A stretch of DNA of 64,000 nucleotides from Lachnospiraceae bacterium oral taxon 500 (GTDB lineage Bacteria > Bacillota > Clostridia > Lachnospirales > Vallitaleaceae): contig CP027241.1 in NCBI GenBank assembly GCA_002999035.1, positions 1 through 64,000 on the forward strand, in the 5' to 3' direction. Shown here piece after piece: positions 14,934-23,483 of this stretch. A program made the translations under genes and the position numbers. Under the pieces are notes generated by a model. The model saw only the letters and a program-made list of their open reading frames with translations. It searched no databases and was not told where the DNA came from. How positions within the stretch are numbered: position 1 is the stretch's first letter; each line of letters starts with the position of its first letter.

Positions 14934-16909
14934 CCTCTTTTTCTCCTTTCTCCATTCCGGTTCATTCGGTCAATGTCAATGACAACCGCATTGTCGGTGC
15001 CGGTTGCTTGATGTAGCTTCTTTTCTTCGTATCTTCTGACTTCTACCAGACTGCTCTGCTCAATCAGCGTTCCTTCTGTGAGCCTATGCGCTTTTCGGAT
15101 TTGCAGATCCAAAATATCAATCTTGGTATCCGGCCGCATATTCGCAAACATATCTTTGGCATACTGTTTCACTGATTTTCTAACACTTGCTAACTTTTCG
15201 TTTGCTTCGGCCAGTCTATCCGTGTCGCTTTCAAGGAAGTTTAAGAGCAACGTTCGTTCCACTTCCCATGTCGCCATATATCTGTCTTCCATGTCGTAAA
15301 TGCGAACGCTGGATAAATCCGTCGGATCATACCGGACAAGAACTTCTCTGCCAAAGTGCAGCCATGTATCTGCTGCCATAAAATAGATTTTTTCTTTTGC
15401 AATTTCCAGATATACCCCTTTTCTTCCAACTTTCTGCTTTTTCCCGCGCAGCAGAAAAAGGTCAAGGTCATCCTCTGTCATTAAGACTTGTTTTATGTGT
15501 TTTAACCCCTCATTAAATACCTCTATTTTGGTCATGCCTTGATATTTCCGCTTTTCTGCGCCGCCATAAGGCTCGCAGTTTTCTTTTTCGATTAAAAGCG
15601 CCAAGTCGTCCCGAAGTTTGGAATCCGTTGGAATATTCCCCTTTTTGATTTGGCTTTTCAGGCTCTCCGATCGCTCGGTAATGTTGCCGCCGGTGTAAGT
15701 GCTAAACAGCTTACTGATATGTTCCTTAAAGCTTAAGAAAAAGCGCTCGACCGGCTTTGCTCTAGCATTTTTGACCTTTGCCGTCCGAATCTCTATCCCC
15801 ATCCGGCCAAGAATGGTAAGAGCGTATTCGATTTCATTCTCCGGTTTTTGGCTTCGCTTTCCCCGACCGCCAAAGTCATAACTCATAAACTCGCTACCGT
15901 TGTCGGCGTAGATTACTTTCGGCACACCACAGCGCTTAATCCCATGCCGCAGGGCAAAAAGCGTGGAGTTAATGCTGGGATCATTGGTAATATTCCAACC
16001 GGTTAAAATCCCGGACTTCGCATCCCAAAAGGCCGTTAAATACATGCGATGCTTGTCTTTTTTTCCATTATCATAAGCACTGATAATATCCAGCGTGTGG
16101 TTATCGGTTACCCAGACATCATTGACCTGCAATTCGTCATAGGCTCTTTCAATATATGGCAGGCACTCGTCATCCAGCGCTTTCGCACCTTGGCGCAAAT
16201 AAGTCTGGACTGCTAACGGCACTTCTTTTTCTAACTTCCGGCGAAAGGTACGCTCGCTGGGCATAACTTCCAAAAAATGCGGATAAAACTCTTTTGTCCA
16301 TTGAAGTGTGTCCTTGTAGACCTTCGCCAGTGCCGGTTGTCTTTCATCGAGATAGTAAAACAAAAACGCATCCCAAACTTCAGCCGGCATCGAAGAATTT
16401 CCTTTGTTCCAACCGCCACGCTTATCCAGTAGCCCTTCATAATCACCGTTGCGGTAAAAGAAAAACTTCCGGTATAATACGCTGCTGCTGACCGTAAGGT
16501 TACTCCCTCTACGAAAGAGTTCCGCATTAATGGTCGCAATAATATTTTTATCTGCTTCGGTCTTGTTGTGATATAGTGCCCGTTCGGTCTGCCATTGCTT
16601 TAAGATTTCAATCCATTCCCGGATTTCTTCTCGCTCCCTTTCATTAAAATCCGAAAAACTCTTTTTTTCTTCCTTTAACCCCTTGCCGTAATGAGCAGAA
16701 TCCTTTGCTTCCGGTAAAAATAATTCTTCTTGTTTTAAATATTTTCTTTGCACGCTCTCCGGCAGATCTTCCAGTCTTATGAGATATTCGGTTTGCCCAT
16801 TTTTTTTATTTTTCTGCTCCAAGGCTATAAGACTATGTTCTGCAATTTTTCTTCTTACTGTCCTTACGGAGCAATCCATTAATTCTGCTACTTCCTTTAC
16901 GGTCAGCAC
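14930..16909 (-). CDS. MuA-type DDE transposase
   Basis: 659 residues. An N-terminal helix-turn-helix (1-50, LTVKEVAELMDCSVRTVRRKI) is followed by end-binding domains. The RNase H-like core has catalytic residues D269 (WVTDN), D336 (IYADNGSEF) and E388 (KPVERFF), almost the same spacing as Mu A. A beta-barrel and a basic C-terminal tail follow; the tail would contact MuB. It joins phage ends to host DNA for integration and replicative transposition. The start overlaps the upstream gene by seven bases. All domains are intact, so the enzyme may be active. Confidence 0.93.
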   Translation of the reverse strand: MLTVKEVAELMDCSVRTVRRKIAEHSLIALEQKNKKNGQTEYLIRLEDLPESVQRKYLKQEELFLPEAKDSAHYGKGLKEEKKSFSDFNEREREEIREWIEILKQWQTERALYHNKTEADKNIIATINAELFRRGSNLTVSSSVLYRKFFFYRNGDYEGLLDKRGGWNKGNSSMPAEVWDAFLFYYLDERQPALAKVYKDTLQWTKEFYPHFLEVMPSERTFRRKLEKEVPLAVQTYLRQGAKALDDECLPYIERAYDELQVNDVWVTDNHTLDIISAYDNGKKDKHRMYLTAFWDAKSGILTGWNITNDPSINSTLFALRHGIKRCGVPKVIYADNGSEFMSYDFGGRGKRSQKPENEIEYALTILGRMGIEIRTAKVKNARAKPVERFFLSFKEHISKLFSTYTGGNITERSESLKSQIKKGNIPTDSKLRDDLALLIEKENCEPYGGAEKRKYQGMTKIEVFNEGLKHIKQVLMTEDDLDLFLLRGKKQKVGRKGVYLEIAKEKIYFMAADTWLHFGREVLVRYDPTDLSSVRIYDMEDRYMATWEVERTLLLNFLESDTDRLAEANEKLASVRKSVKQYAKDMFANMRPDTKIDILDLQIRKAHRLTEGTLIEQSSLVEVRRYEEKKLHQATGTDNAVVIDIDRMNRNGERRKRG

Positions 16910-17397
16910 CTTTCTTCCTCCTTCCCCTCAACTCTTCTTTGCAAGGCTCTTCTTTCGATAGCATCGTAATCCTCTGTCCGCTGAGAATAGCTGTTAAAGC
17001 TGGTCTGCTTTATTCCTCCGGCTTTTCCCGGTGTTTTATCAGATAAAGGATACACACTTTTCCAGCCGTTCATAATACTTTGATTGATAATCCGTATCTT
17101 TTCTTCCTTACTCTTAGCCAGTTCTTCTAATCTTCCGAGAAAAAGCCGAGCCGCCCGAACGGTTAAGGCCGCTTTGATTTTCTTGCGAAACTCCATAAAC
17201 TCCAGCAGGCACTTTTGCAGTGCGGCATCGTCCGTGTACCCACAAAAAACTTCGCTAACGGTTTCCGGCTTTTCCTGATTGGTTTGCTTAGCTCTAACCG
17301 TTTCTTTTGCTGGTGCTTCTTTGGCGGATAAGAGCAGCGCCTGAATACCGGCTAAAATCTCTTTGATTTCTTTCAATTCCTGAATGATTTCTTTCAT
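16903..17397 (-). CDS. Phage early protein with coiled coil and DnaD-like tail
   Basis: 164 residues. There is an N-terminal coiled coil (IIQELKEIKEILAGIQALLL) and a linker rich in Lys and Glu. A helical part ends EEKIRIINQSIMNGWKSVYPL, which looks like the C-terminal tail of DnaD-type replisome organisers. It lies between the Ner-like and MuA genes. No firm family is assignable; a DNA-binding or transposition-accessory role is inference. Confidence 0.55.
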   Translation of the reverse strand: MKEIIQELKEIKEILAGIQALLLSAKEAPAKETVRAKQTNQEKPETVSEVFCGYTDDAALQKCLLEFMEFRKKIKAALTVRAARLFLGRLEELAKSKEEKIRIINQSIMNGWKSVYPLSDKTPGKAGGIKQTSFNSYSQRTEDYDAIERRALQRRVEGKEEERC

Positions 17398-17406
17398 ATC
17401 GGCCTC

Positions 17407-17610
17407 TTAGATTACGGATTCCAGTTCTTTGGCTGGCCATAAAATTTCATTGATTCTTTGGCGGTATTTCCAACCGCCCCGCTCTCCCGTAATAATATAG
17501 GTTAAATATGCCGGAGCAATTCCTAACCGCCCCGAAAGCTCCACTTGTGTCATTCCTAATTCCGTTAATCGCTTTTTTATTTTGATACCGTATATAGTTT
17601 TTTTCTTCAT
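17407..17610 (-). CDS. Ner/Cro-like small HTH regulator
   Basis: 67 residues with a single XRE-like HTH (IKKRLTELGMTQVELSGRLGIAPAYLTYI), and the typical 'GERGGWKYRQRINEIL' end seen in phage Cro-like proteins. It is the first gene of the early operon, divergent from the repressor, as Ner is in Mu. It probably represses the repressor and early promoters late in infection. The 144-base divergent region upstream holds the promoter and operators. Confidence 0.8.
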   Translation of the reverse strand: MKKKTIYGIKIKKRLTELGMTQVELSGRLGIAPAYLTYIITGERGGWKYRQRINEILWPAKELESVI

Positions 17611-17686
17611 TGTTCTTGCCCCTTTCCTACTGCTTGTGATATACTTTTTTTAAATCATTTGTTAGTTAAATCTTTAATCTGATATT

Positions 17687-17715
17687 ATTATATATCTGTT
17701 TATGAATAATGTCAA
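17687..17715 (-). promoter_or_regulatory. Consensus promoter of the phage early operon
   Basis: On the minus strand TTGACA (17710-17715) and TATAAT (17687-17692) are separated by exactly 17 bases, a perfect sigma-A type promoter pointing to the Ner-like, MuA and MuB genes. The TGTTTATGAATAAT motif (17697-17710) lies across its spacer, so bound repressor would block RNA polymerase. Confidence 0.85.
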
Positions 17716-17741
17716 TACTATTTTATTTGTTTGTGAATATT
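17697..17741. promoter_or_regulatory. Paired operator-like repeats TGTTTRTGAATAWT
   Basis: TGTTTATGAATAAT at 17697-17710 and TGTTTGTGAATATT at 17728-17741 share 12 of 14 bases. They are 31 bp apart, about three helical turns. They lie between the divergent repressor and Ner-like genes, so repressor or Ner is the likely ligand. Confidence 0.65.
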
Positions 17742-17754
17742 TTGGGAGGTACTT

Positions 17755-18126
17755 ATGCAACTACAAGAAAAAATCAAGTCTATTCGTTTAAATGCCAATC
17801 TGACACAATCGGAATTTGCCAAAGAATTAGGAATCTCTCAAGGTAGAATAAGTGAAATCGAGAAGGGAAACCATAAACCATCTTTTGAAACTTTACAAGC
17901 ACTTAAGGATAAATTCAATGTTTCGTTAGATTGGTTATTTAGTTCTGATAATTCATCTTCAGATAATCTCATTGAATTGTCCGAGTTTGAAGCCAATATT
18001 TTAAAACTAATCTCTCAGTTGCCTGACAGGGAAAAATATAAATTAGAAGGAATGTTAGAGTATAAAGTTGCTGAAATGAATGAAGCGAAAACAGAAGAAA
18101 AAAAGTATTCCGCCTATACTTTTTAA
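17755..18126 (+). CDS. XRE-family phage repressor (c-type)
   Basis: 123 residues, the only plus-strand gene of the prophage. The HTH spans residues 5-58 (LQEKIKSIRLNANLTQSEFAKELGISQGRISEIEKGNHKPSFETL), and the C-terminal acidic helix would dimerise. The start follows GGGAGG. A possible plus promoter is TTGTTA/TATTAT at 17659-17688. Divergent position before the Ner-like gene is the Mu c-repressor layout. No peptidase domain is present, so induction is not of the LexA-cleavage kind. Confidence 0.85.
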   Translation: MQLQEKIKSIRLNANLTQSEFAKELGISQGRISEIEKGNHKPSFETLQALKDKFNVSLDWLFSSDNSSSDNLIELSEFEANILKLISQLPDREKYKLEGMLEYKVAEMNEAKTEEKKYSAYTF

Positions 18127-18220
18127 AAGGCCATTTATGACTATTTTTTGTTAATTTTTTAATCGTTCATATACTGAACATAATACCGGAAAACCCGCTA
18201 AAATAACCTGACGGCCACGA

Positions 18221-18260
18221 TGTCCGCAGTTACTTAAAAAATGTCCGCAGTGTCCGCAGT
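18221..18260. repeat. Three TGTCCGCAGT repeats downstream of the repressor
   Basis: TGTCCGCAGT occurs at 18221-18230, 18242-18251 and 18251-18260, the last two joined head to tail. The block is unusually G+C-rich for this AT-rich end. It lies at the distance from the repressor where Mu-like phages keep transposase-binding sites, so these are candidate L-end sites. The role is inferred. Confidence 0.55.
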
Positions 18261-18304
18261 AAATTTTGGCTTTTAATAAACTTGTTAAAGTTGTAAAATC
18301 CTTA

Positions 18305-18481
18305 TTTGAATGGGTTTTGAACAGTTTTTTATTTTCTTATCCTACTTTCGGGGAATTTCCGTGAGAATTCTTGGGAATTTGGATAGATTTAAACGGTTTT
18401 TTAAGATTTGAATGGTTTTATTTTTTCTTAAAAACGTTTATTTTAATGGTGTTTGAACGTTTTTAGGATGATTTTTGAATG
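18305..18481. repeat. Cluster of TTTGAAYG words near the phage left end
   Basis: TTTGAATGG, TTTGAACAG, TTTAAACGG, TTTGAATGG, TTTTAATGG, TTTGAACGT and TTTGAATGA occur at about 18305, 18316, 18388, 18407, 18441, 18452 and 18474, all in the same orientation. Similar words lie at 8703-8732. They may be transposase or packaging-protein sites, or host sequence beyond the true end. No gene fits in 18127-18737. Confidence 0.45.
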
Positions 18482-18513
18482 AAATTTTAATGCTACGATT
18501 TTTTGAGAATTTT

Positions 18514-18560
18514 AAAAGGAGCTTGTCCGATTTTTTTCTGACAGCTCCTTTTGGGTTTTT
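18514..18560 (+). terminator. 10-bp hairpin with T-rich tail
   Basis: AAAAGGAGCT (18514-18523) pairs with AGCTCCTTTT (18543-18552) around a 19-base loop. GGGTTTTT follows on the plus strand, and TTTTAAAATT on the minus strand. It would stop transcription leaving the repressor or arriving from the hydrolase gene. It lies close to the inferred phage end. Confidence 0.6.
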
Positions 18561-18737
18561 CGGTTGTTTTTCGTTTTTTCACATTTGAATTTCGTTGATT
18601 TTTAGCCTTTTTTCGGGGTTTTTCTTTTTTTTACGGTTTTTTTCGGATGAAAGACTTTTTTTCTATTATGTGTGTCAGATTACATTTACTGTTCCTGTGG
18701 TAATTTTTATTAAGTTGTTAGTTCTACAAACTGGGAT

Positions 18738-19673
18738 TTATCGAGCCGAATTTATCCACTGCTTTAGTTCCTCCGATAAGCGCTCATCAACTTCAATCCT
18801 CGTCTGCTTACACTCTTTAGGATACTGCTTTGCCTCCTTAAAAGCCATGCTGATAAACAGCCCGGAACCCACAGGAAGAATGCCTGTTAACATGGTCTGC
18901 GGAAAAATAAAATGCGTTCCATGTTCATAGGTCATGAGAACTACACTGTTATCCGCGTCCCTTTCTTTCAGCCTGTTTTCCATTCTACGAATGTATTTAC
19001 AGGTATCCCAAAGTACATCATCCTCCGCACCAATCAGCAGAATGCGACCCTTTATATTCTCCACCTTTATTTTCTCGGCTTCCTGCACGGGATGCCTTTT
19101 CTCCGATTCATCGAACAAATCGCGACTGGCAACCATCGCGCCACGCCGTTTGGTTTCCTCAGATATTTTCTGCCAGTATTCCGGATGGCGATACGCATAG
19201 GGCAGATAAGGAAGCGGCTTACCGTGATATGAAACAGATGACTCTCCGTCTCCCGGACGTTCGTGAGCCCCGTCTTTCCCATCCTGATAAAAACCTTCCA
19301 TCACAAAATCAGAAGGAGAAATGGCTATCGTAAGCGTTATTTCCGAAAAGTATGACGCTGCGACAAGCGCAAGCATACCAGTTGTCGAGGCACCCATAAT
19401 ACCGATTTCTTCATTGCCCATCGTCTTCAGAAATGCAAGTGCCTTCTCAAAACGTTCGAGTGGATAGTTATGGTGACCGTAATCTTTTGGGGCCGGTGAC
19501 ATTGTGAGGACGTTCAGACCTTTCTTTTGAAGCCATTTGACGCCACCCTTTGCCATCATGTCTTTTGTATCATCACCAAGCATGGCAATCATGCAATATT
19601 TACTGCCGTTCGGATTCGGCCAGTATACGCCGTTATATCCATCTTTCTCTATTGTTTTGATTTCTTTCTTCAT
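18738..19673 (-). CDS. Alpha/beta hydrolase, acyl-CoA thioesterase/BAAT C-terminal type
   Basis: About 311 residues from the ATG at 19673 (RBS AGAGGAG). The fold shows a nucleophile elbow GASTTG, the acid strand LLIGAEDDVLWDT and the histidine in TYEHGTHF, a complete Ser-Asp-His set. The spacing and the 'GRILLIGAEDDVLWD' strand fit the BAAT_C (acyl-CoA thioester hydrolase/acyltransferase) family. The N-terminal thioesterase domain of the long forms is absent. It stands alone between the prophage and the integrative-element remnant, and its substrate is unknown. Confidence 0.75.
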   Translation of the reverse strand: MKKEIKTIEKDGYNGVYWPNPNGSKYCMIAMLGDDTKDMMAKGGVKWLQKKGLNVLTMSPAPKDYGHHNYPLERFEKALAFLKTMGNEEIGIMGASTTGMLALVAASYFSEITLTIAISPSDFVMEGFYQDGKDGAHERPGDGESSVSYHGKPLPYLPYAYRHPEYWQKISEETKRRGAMVASRDLFDESEKRHPVQEAEKIKVENIKGRILLIGAEDDVLWDTCKYIRRMENRLKERDADNSVVLMTYEHGTHFIFPQTMLTGILPVGSGLFISMAFKEAKQYPKECKQTRIEVDERLSEELKQWINSAR

Positions 19674-19776
19674 GGGAAAGTTTCTCCTCTTCAACTTCAA
19701 ATTTGTTTATCTATATTGACTAATATTATAGCATTTTTTTCGATATTTTTCTACTGTCATATTTCTCTACTCACTA

Positions 19777-19968
19777 CTATTTACCCTTTGAATGTATAAC
19801 TTTGAACATTTTATCTTGAAATGTTTCCTTACTCTTTTTGTCAAAATATATCTCTGTTACAAAGGTCTTTCCGTTTATCTTTTTTGTTAGAATACCGTCA
19901 GGCTTTGGGTGGAGTGCTTGTTGTTCTGCCTGTATTTCTTTAATATCTGTTTTCTCATTTTCTGCCAT
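19777..19968 (-). CDS. tnpW: TnpW-like small protein of TnpX elements
   Basis: 63 residues with the family pattern 'HPKPDGILTKKINGKTFVTE' and a C-terminal 'SKETFQDKMFKVI'. Proteins of this type lie beside TnpX-family recombinases in Tn4451-like and related elements; their function is not settled. Here it follows the recombinase gene after a small terminator hairpin. Recognition is from the HPKPDG core. Confidence 0.8.
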   Translation of the reverse strand: MAENEKTDIKEIQAEQQALHPKPDGILTKKINGKTFVTEIYFDKKSKETFQDKMFKVIHSKGK

Positions 19969-19992
19969 TTAGTTCTTCCTTTCGACTTGCAC

Positions 19993-20022
19993 AAAAAAAG
20001 ATTTCCTGTAATTAGGAAACCT
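19993..20022 (-). terminator. Terminator after the recombinase gene
   Basis: On the minus strand AGGTTTCC pairs with GGAAATCT (one G-T) around eight bases and is followed by T7. It lies between the recombinase stop and the TnpW start, so TnpW may be expressed at a lower level or from its own promoter. Confidence 0.65.
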
Positions 20023-20048
20023 CTTTTCATATTGATTGGTATTTAGTT

Positions 20049-21890
20049 TTAGGTTATTGCTTGTAGTAACTTCTTTTTTGCTCTGTATTCTCTTGCTTTT
20101 AATTTTTCATACTCTCGACACTTTTCAAGATTTTTGGCTCTGTATGCTTTTGAATATTCTCTATGATAGGCTCTTGATTTTTCTTTCTTTGCTTCTTCTA
20201 TTTCTTCCCTCATTTGTAGCATTTCTTGTTCTGTCGGCTCTATCTGTTTTGTCAGTTCATTTTCAAATTTTCCGATATAGTTAAAATAAACCTCTATTCG
20301 TTGAACAACATATTTTGCTCTTTTTACATCTCTTTCGTGGACTACGATTTTACTGATAAACTCATTGATAATGTTAGGGGTAAGTTCTTCAAAGTTTGAG
20401 TAGCTTTCTGCAAGTCTGATAAAATTTTTTGTCCTTTGGCTTGCATTTTCACATTCGGATAAGCGTTCTTTGATTTCTTCTTTTTCTTCTTTTAAGGTGT
20501 AGTATTCTTCTGCATACTTTCTTGATAACTGTTCATAGCGTTCCGTATCCATATTTCCAAGTGCATTATCTTCATAGAGCTTATTCATCACTCTTTCTAT
20601 CTGTTCCATTCGGTCTGTGATTTGTGGCATACGCTTTTGGTTCTTCTTGACTTCTTCGGTTTGCTCTTTATACAGACTATCTTTCACAATTTTTTCAAAC
20701 TCTACTTTATTTTCTAAAGAATACTGTGCTATGTTTCGTAAAACTTCGGCAATATTTTCCATAACTTCATCTACATCAATGCGATGTGGGGAGTTGCATT
20801 TAGGGTGCTTTGCTTTTCCTTTGGCATATTCACTGCAATAGGTTACATGCTGTACTTTTCCGTTTTTGTGTATGGTGCGAATGTGCATTTTTGTTCCGCA
20901 ATCTTTACAATACATCAGTCCTGAAAGTGCGTGAATTTCTCCATCTCCGTTTGGTCTTTTTACAGGTGCGTTTTTTAACATACGCTCTACATTTTCAAAG
21001 GTAATTCTATCTATAATCGGCTCATGCACATTTTCTGTTATTTGCCATTTGCTTTTATCTACATAATGGTTTCTCTTATCTCTGTAATGCTTTTCGGTCT
21101 TGAAGTTGACTACATCGCCACAATACTCTTGTCTTTTCAGTATGCGTGTTATGGTTGCTTTGTTCCAGTTGTATCTGTTTTCTTCATTGAGAGGTTTGCT
21201 TTTGGCTGTTCCTCTGTCTTGTCGTTTCATATAAAAGGTTGGGGTTAGTATTTCTTTTTCTTTCAGATAAACGGCTATCTGATTTCTGTTTTTCCCCTCC
21301 ATAAATAGCCTGAAAATGAGTTTTACAACTTCGGCAGCTTCTTTATCAACGATCCAATAATCTTTGTTCTCAGGGTCTTTTATATAGCCGTATGGAGCTT
21401 CTGTTGCGACAGGCTTTCCGTTTGCTCCTTTGGTCTTAATTCCTGTCTTTACTTTCTTGCTGATGTCTCTTGCATACCACTCTGACATGATGTTGATAAA
21501 GGGAGCAAATTCCAATGTGTTTTGGTCAATGCTGTCTATTCCGTTATTGATAGCGATAAAGCGTACATTGTTTCTTCTAAATATCTCCATCGCATTTCCT
21601 ACTTGGAGATAATCTCTTCCCCATCTTGTCATATCTTTCATGATGACAATTCCGATTTTGCCTTGCTCTACATCGCTTATCATCTGTGTATAAGCTGAAC
21701 GGTCAAAGAACCTACCGCTTTCATCATCGTCGATATAATGGCGAATGTTTATCAGCTTTTTATCTCTTGCATACCTTTCTAAAAATGCTTTTTGATTGAC
21801 AATACTATTACTCTCGCCACCATCTCTATCTTCATCACCAACTGAAAGGCGGGAGTATAGTGCTGTGATTTTGTTTGTGTATTCTATCAT
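20049..21890 (-). CDS. tnpX: Large serine recombinase (TnpX/TndX family)
   Basis: 613 residues. The catalytic domain starts ALYSRLSVGDEDRDG with the nucleophile serine at 16. Other resolvase signatures follow (DDDESGRFFDRSAYTQMI; KDMTRWGRDYLQVG). A recombinase domain follows at about 165-290. A zinc ribbon is at about 325-370 (YCKDCGTKMH, YCSEY and a third cysteine), then a long coiled coil and a basic tail. It excises and inserts elements at short GA-core sites. The gene is full length, with AAGGAGGATAATGCC before the start, so it could still move the remnant. Confidence 0.9.
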   Translation of the reverse strand: MIEYTNKITALYSRLSVGDEDRDGGESNSIVNQKAFLERYARDKKLINIRHYIDDDESGRFFDRSAYTQMISDVEQGKIGIVIMKDMTRWGRDYLQVGNAMEIFRRNNVRFIAINNGIDSIDQNTLEFAPFINIMSEWYARDISKKVKTGIKTKGANGKPVATEAPYGYIKDPENKDYWIVDKEAAEVVKLIFRLFMEGKNRNQIAVYLKEKEILTPTFYMKRQDRGTAKSKPLNEENRYNWNKATITRILKRQEYCGDVVNFKTEKHYRDKRNHYVDKSKWQITENVHEPIIDRITFENVERMLKNAPVKRPNGDGEIHALSGLMYCKDCGTKMHIRTIHKNGKVQHVTYCSEYAKGKAKHPKCNSPHRIDVDEVMENIAEVLRNIAQYSLENKVEFEKIVKDSLYKEQTEEVKKNQKRMPQITDRMEQIERVMNKLYEDNALGNMDTERYEQLSRKYAEEYYTLKEEKEEIKERLSECENASQRTKNFIRLAESYSNFEELTPNIINEFISKIVVHERDVKRAKYVVQRIEVYFNYIGKFENELTKQIEPTEQEMLQMREEIEEAKKEKSRAYHREYSKAYRAKNLEKCREYEKLKAREYRAKKKLLQAIT

Positions 21891-21941
21891 GGCATTATCC
21901 TCCTTTTCTCGTGTCTATATATCACTCCTGTTCAGTTAATA

Positions 21942-22298
21942 TTATGCAACCCATCTTGCTGAACCATACTCTTTTCCTTGCCTGAACTTCTTGGCATTTT
22001 TACCTTTGGTATAGATAATGAATTTAATTATAGCAGCAACAACGATTCCTGTCAGTATATCCATAAGGTGTACGCTTGGAATAAAGCTCATGGTATTAAG
22101 TTCTAATATTCCTTGAAAGATTTTGTCTATCACATCACCACCGGTATAGCTTCTTACATGATGAGAGAAGATGTTGCCTAAATAGAAAAATGCAAGATAG
22201 GGAATGTTTTGTTTTACAAACCTTGCCTTATCCTGCACTTTGAATAAGCCTTTCATGTCTTTTAATATCTTATCTATCACGAGTCTTTTCACCTCCAA
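21942..22298 (-). pseudogene. VirD4-type coupling protein, N-terminal fragment
   Basis: 118 residues. The N-terminal membrane region of CD1115-type VirD4 proteins is clear: helix 'NIPYLAFFYLGNIFSHHV', periplasmic loop, helix 'LMDILTGIVVAAIIKFIIY', then 'KGKNAKKFRQGKEYGSARW'. In intact proteins GSARW leads into the ATPase of about 450 residues. Here two codons and a stop follow, and 51 bases later the recombinase starts. A deletion junction therefore lies just after GSARW. No motor domain remains, so no conjugation function. Confidence 0.85.
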
Positions 22299-23001
22299 TC
22301 AAAAGTAATAGGTAGTGCCTGCCTTTCGGTGTTACAAAGGTCTGTATCCCGACCGCTTCGCTCCCTTCTTTGCACCATTCCTTTACCTCAAAATATCCTT
22401 TGTTGTTCTTGGCATAGGGTAGAAGTCTATTTTTCTTATCCCGATAAATAAGTTCCTTGTCTATGAGGAATTGAATGAATACTTTTTGCGGGATATGAAG
22501 CTCTTTTGCTGTATTTCTGAAATTGGTAAGCAGATGGTTATTCACCAATTCATCAAAATACTTAGCTTTCGGCTCTAAATCTTCAATCACTTTTTCTTTT
22601 TCAGTAATGAGATTATTGGCAAGAAGCACCGCATTGGCGAGTATCTCTTCTTTCGATAAATTCTCTTGATTTCTTATATATCCGCCATTTTTGCGAATGC
22701 TCGGAAGCACATCTTTTGTAACCCAACGCTTAAACTCTTTTGCCTGTAGCAGCTTGGAAGATAGGATAAGAGAGTAAAGACCGGACTCGTTGATTAAGGT
22801 TACTTCCCTCATTTGACCTGCGTACCCAATTTGGGAACGCAGCTTATCTTCTTCATCTACATGAACCATAACTGCTTTTCTATAATTGCTGTACCCAAGC
22901 AATTCTGCGATTTCATTTCCGATAAAGAAAAACTCACCGTCTTTTTCAATTACAGTGAGTTTCCCGAATTTCATATTTTCAAATGTTATCAAGCTGCTCA
23001 T
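22270..23001 (-). CDS. Phage-type antirepressor (Bro-N plus KilAC-like)
   Basis: 243 residues. The Bro-N domain (8-115) is recognisable by GNEIAELLGYSNYRKAVMVHV, the loop LINESGLYSLILSSKL and FKRWVTKDVLPSIRKNGGY. A C-terminal DNA-binding half follows with 'TAKELHIPQKVFIQFLIDKELIYRD' and 'TFVTPKGRHYLL' (KilAC/ANT). Such genes are regular passengers between pcfB and virD4 in clostridial conjugative elements. Role there is unknown. It overlaps the next gene by 29 bases. Confidence 0.85.
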   Translation of the reverse strand: MSSLITFENMKFGKLTVIEKDGEFFFIGNEIAELLGYSNYRKAVMVHVDEEDKLRSQIGYAGQMREVTLINESGLYSLILSSKLLQAKEFKRWVTKDVLPSIRKNGGYIRNQENLSKEEILANAVLLANNLITEKEKVIEDLEPKAKYFDELVNNHLLTNFRNTAKELHIPQKVFIQFLIDKELIYRDKKNRLLPYAKNNKGYFEVKEWCKEGSEAVGIQTFVTPKGRHYLLLLIGGEKTRDR

Positions 23002-23483
23002 AGGCTCTGCTCCTTTTGTTTATTCTTAACTTTATCCTTAGAAACAGTATTTTTTGCCATCTCTTTAAACTTCTCGATATTTTTACGAATGGATTCTTTC
23101 CGTTCCGTTTTTCTTTCTGATCTTGCAAGAGCATTTTTAAAGGCTTTCTCCATCATTTTCATATCTTTGGCTTGGAAAAATACGGCGTATTTTCCTGTTT
23201 CTTTATCTTTCATGACGGAAAACTTAACCCCGTATTTATTCAGCTCTTTTTTCAGTTCTTTCAGTTCCGCTTCTTCTACCGGTATTTCTTCCAGTTGCCC
23301 TTTTTTAGCCATATCTTTGAGCTTGACTTCATTTCCGTTTACTTTAACGAGTTTTTCAAGTCCTCCCAGTTTTTTTGCTTCTTTCATCAGTTTTTTCAAT
23401 AGGGCTAAAAGAAGTTTTCCGGTTACTTTGGCAGCTTTAATCTCAAGGTTTAGTGTCTTTCTTGCAATTTCTTCGTTAATCAA
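22998..23483 (-). CDS. PcfB-like protein (DUF3801)
   Basis: 161 residues, strongly basic and helical, starting MINEEIARKTLNLEIKAAKVTGKLLLALL. The family feature is visible in VKFSVMKDKETGKYAVFFQAKDMKMMEKAFK. DUF3801/PcfB proteins accompany the coupling protein and relaxase in Gram-positive conjugation and are thought to belong to the relaxosome. Here the relaxase is gone. Start and stop overlap both neighbours by four bases, so the operon is translationally coupled. Confidence 0.8.
   Translation of the reverse strand: MINEEIARKTLNLEIKAAKVTGKLLLALLKKLMKEAKKLGGLEKLVKVNGNEVKLKDMAKKGQLEEIPVEEAELKELKKELNKYGVKFSVMKDKETGKYAVFFQAKDMKMMEKAFKNALARSERKTERKESIRKNIEKFKEMAKNTVSKDKVKNKQKEQSL

Larger units (their letters stand above)
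1..18560 (-). mobile_element. Mu-like transposable prophage (left end and early to head genes; right end outside window)
   Basis: Gene order matches transposable phages read right to left: divergent repressor and Ner-like regulator, MuA-type DDE transposase, MuB-type ATPase, small early genes, GemA, Mor activator, DUF2730/gp26/gp27-like packaging genes, large terminase, portal, MuF-type head protein, scaffold, decoration protein and capsid. The order and families are seen in the sequence. The boundary is inferred to lie between the repressor stop at 18126 and the next chromosomal gene ending at 18738. The exact end and target duplication cannot be set because the other end is missing. Tail genes would lie before position 1. 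Confidence 0.9.
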
